A DNA stretch of 23,690 nucleotides. Origin: Pseudolabrys sp. Lineage in GTDB: Bacteria > Pseudomonadota > Alphaproteobacteria > Rhizobiales > Xanthobacteraceae. Each line of letters starts with the position of its first letter. Position 1 is the stretch's first letter. A model generated the notes under the pieces. That model was not told the origin of the DNA. It saw nothing but the letters and a program-made list of their open reading frames with translations, and did not search any database. The stretch is taken from positions 1-23,690 of the forward strand of contig JAHCKF010000016.1 in assembly GCA_026125925.1 (NCBI GenBank), written 5' to 3'. The position numbers were made by a program, and so were the translations under genes. This document shows, piece by piece, positions 23,514-23,690 of this stretch.

Positions 23514-23690
23514 ATGCTGCAACTCGAAGACGTCGGCAAAACATATCCCAACAACGTGCACGCGCTCGAGGCCGTCAGCTTCACGGTGGCGCCGGGCGAG
23601 ATCGTTGCCATCGTCGGCGGCTCCGGCTGCGGCAAATCGACGATGTTGCGCGCCATCAGCGGCCTAGACGTTGCCAGCCGCGGCCGCGTC
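23514..23690 (+). CDS. ssuB: ABC transporter ATP-binding protein, SsuB/TauB-like (3' end outside window)
   Basis: The first 59 codons of an ABC ATPase. It opens MLQLEDVGKTYPNNVHALEA and shows Walker A as VGGSGCGKSTMLR, the spelling usual in the SsuB/TauB/NrtD group. One base separates it from the permease stop codon. The rest, including the signature and Walker B motifs, lies beyond the window. Confidence 0.9.
   Translation, partial: MLQLEDVGKTYPNNVHALEAVSFTVAPGEIVAIVGGSGCGKSTMLRAISGLDVASRGRV

Overview
The window is a GC-rich chromosomal segment of an alphaproteobacterium, most likely a member of the Hyphomicrobiales close to Bradyrhizobium, Pseudolabrys or the Xanthobacteraceae. This rests on the gene families: an ActS/ActR (RegB/RegA) redox two-component pair, an MmcB-type nuclease, an intracellular PHB depolymerase and an alphaproteobacterial-type GlnD. 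It also rests on several families of long intergenic palindromes of the kind common in rhizobial genomes. No rRNA, tRNA, transposase, prophage gene or CRISPR array was seen.

Left part (1-9.8 kb), general metabolism and envelope, with most gene borders marked by a palindromic repeat. It holds the 3' end of glutaryl-CoA dehydrogenase, an alpha/beta hydrolase (minus), mmcB (plus), actS-actR (minus), a divergent two-gene ABC exporter, phaZ, a YgjP-type metalloprotease and a Bcr/CflA-type MFS exporter. The ABC exporter is the oddest spot. A 120-bp repeat lies between the ATPase and the permease, and the 59-codon reading frame that runs through it overlaps both neighbours by ATGA.

Middle (9.8-17.7 kb): a class A penicillin-binding protein (minus), then a compact six-gene minus-strand catabolic operon divergent from an IclR regulator. 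In transcription order the operon encodes a TctC/Bug periplasmic binding protein, a flavin-reductase-like protein, a fumarylacetoacetate-hydrolase-family enzyme, an HpcG/HpaH-type 2-oxo-alkenoate hydratase, a Rid-family protein and an amidohydrolase. This looks like the lower part of a meta-cleavage-type pathway with a possible imine or lactone step. No ring-opening dioxygenase is present, so the substrate is unknown. The shared upstream region carries a perfect 9-1-9 palindrome.

Right part (17.7-23.7 kb): a DUF3108 periplasmic protein and glnD (minus), then an AT-rich divergent control region with a good sigma70-type promoter. This is followed by an SsuA/SsuC/SsuB-like sulfonate or nitrate-type ABC uptake operon whose ATPase gene runs off the window.
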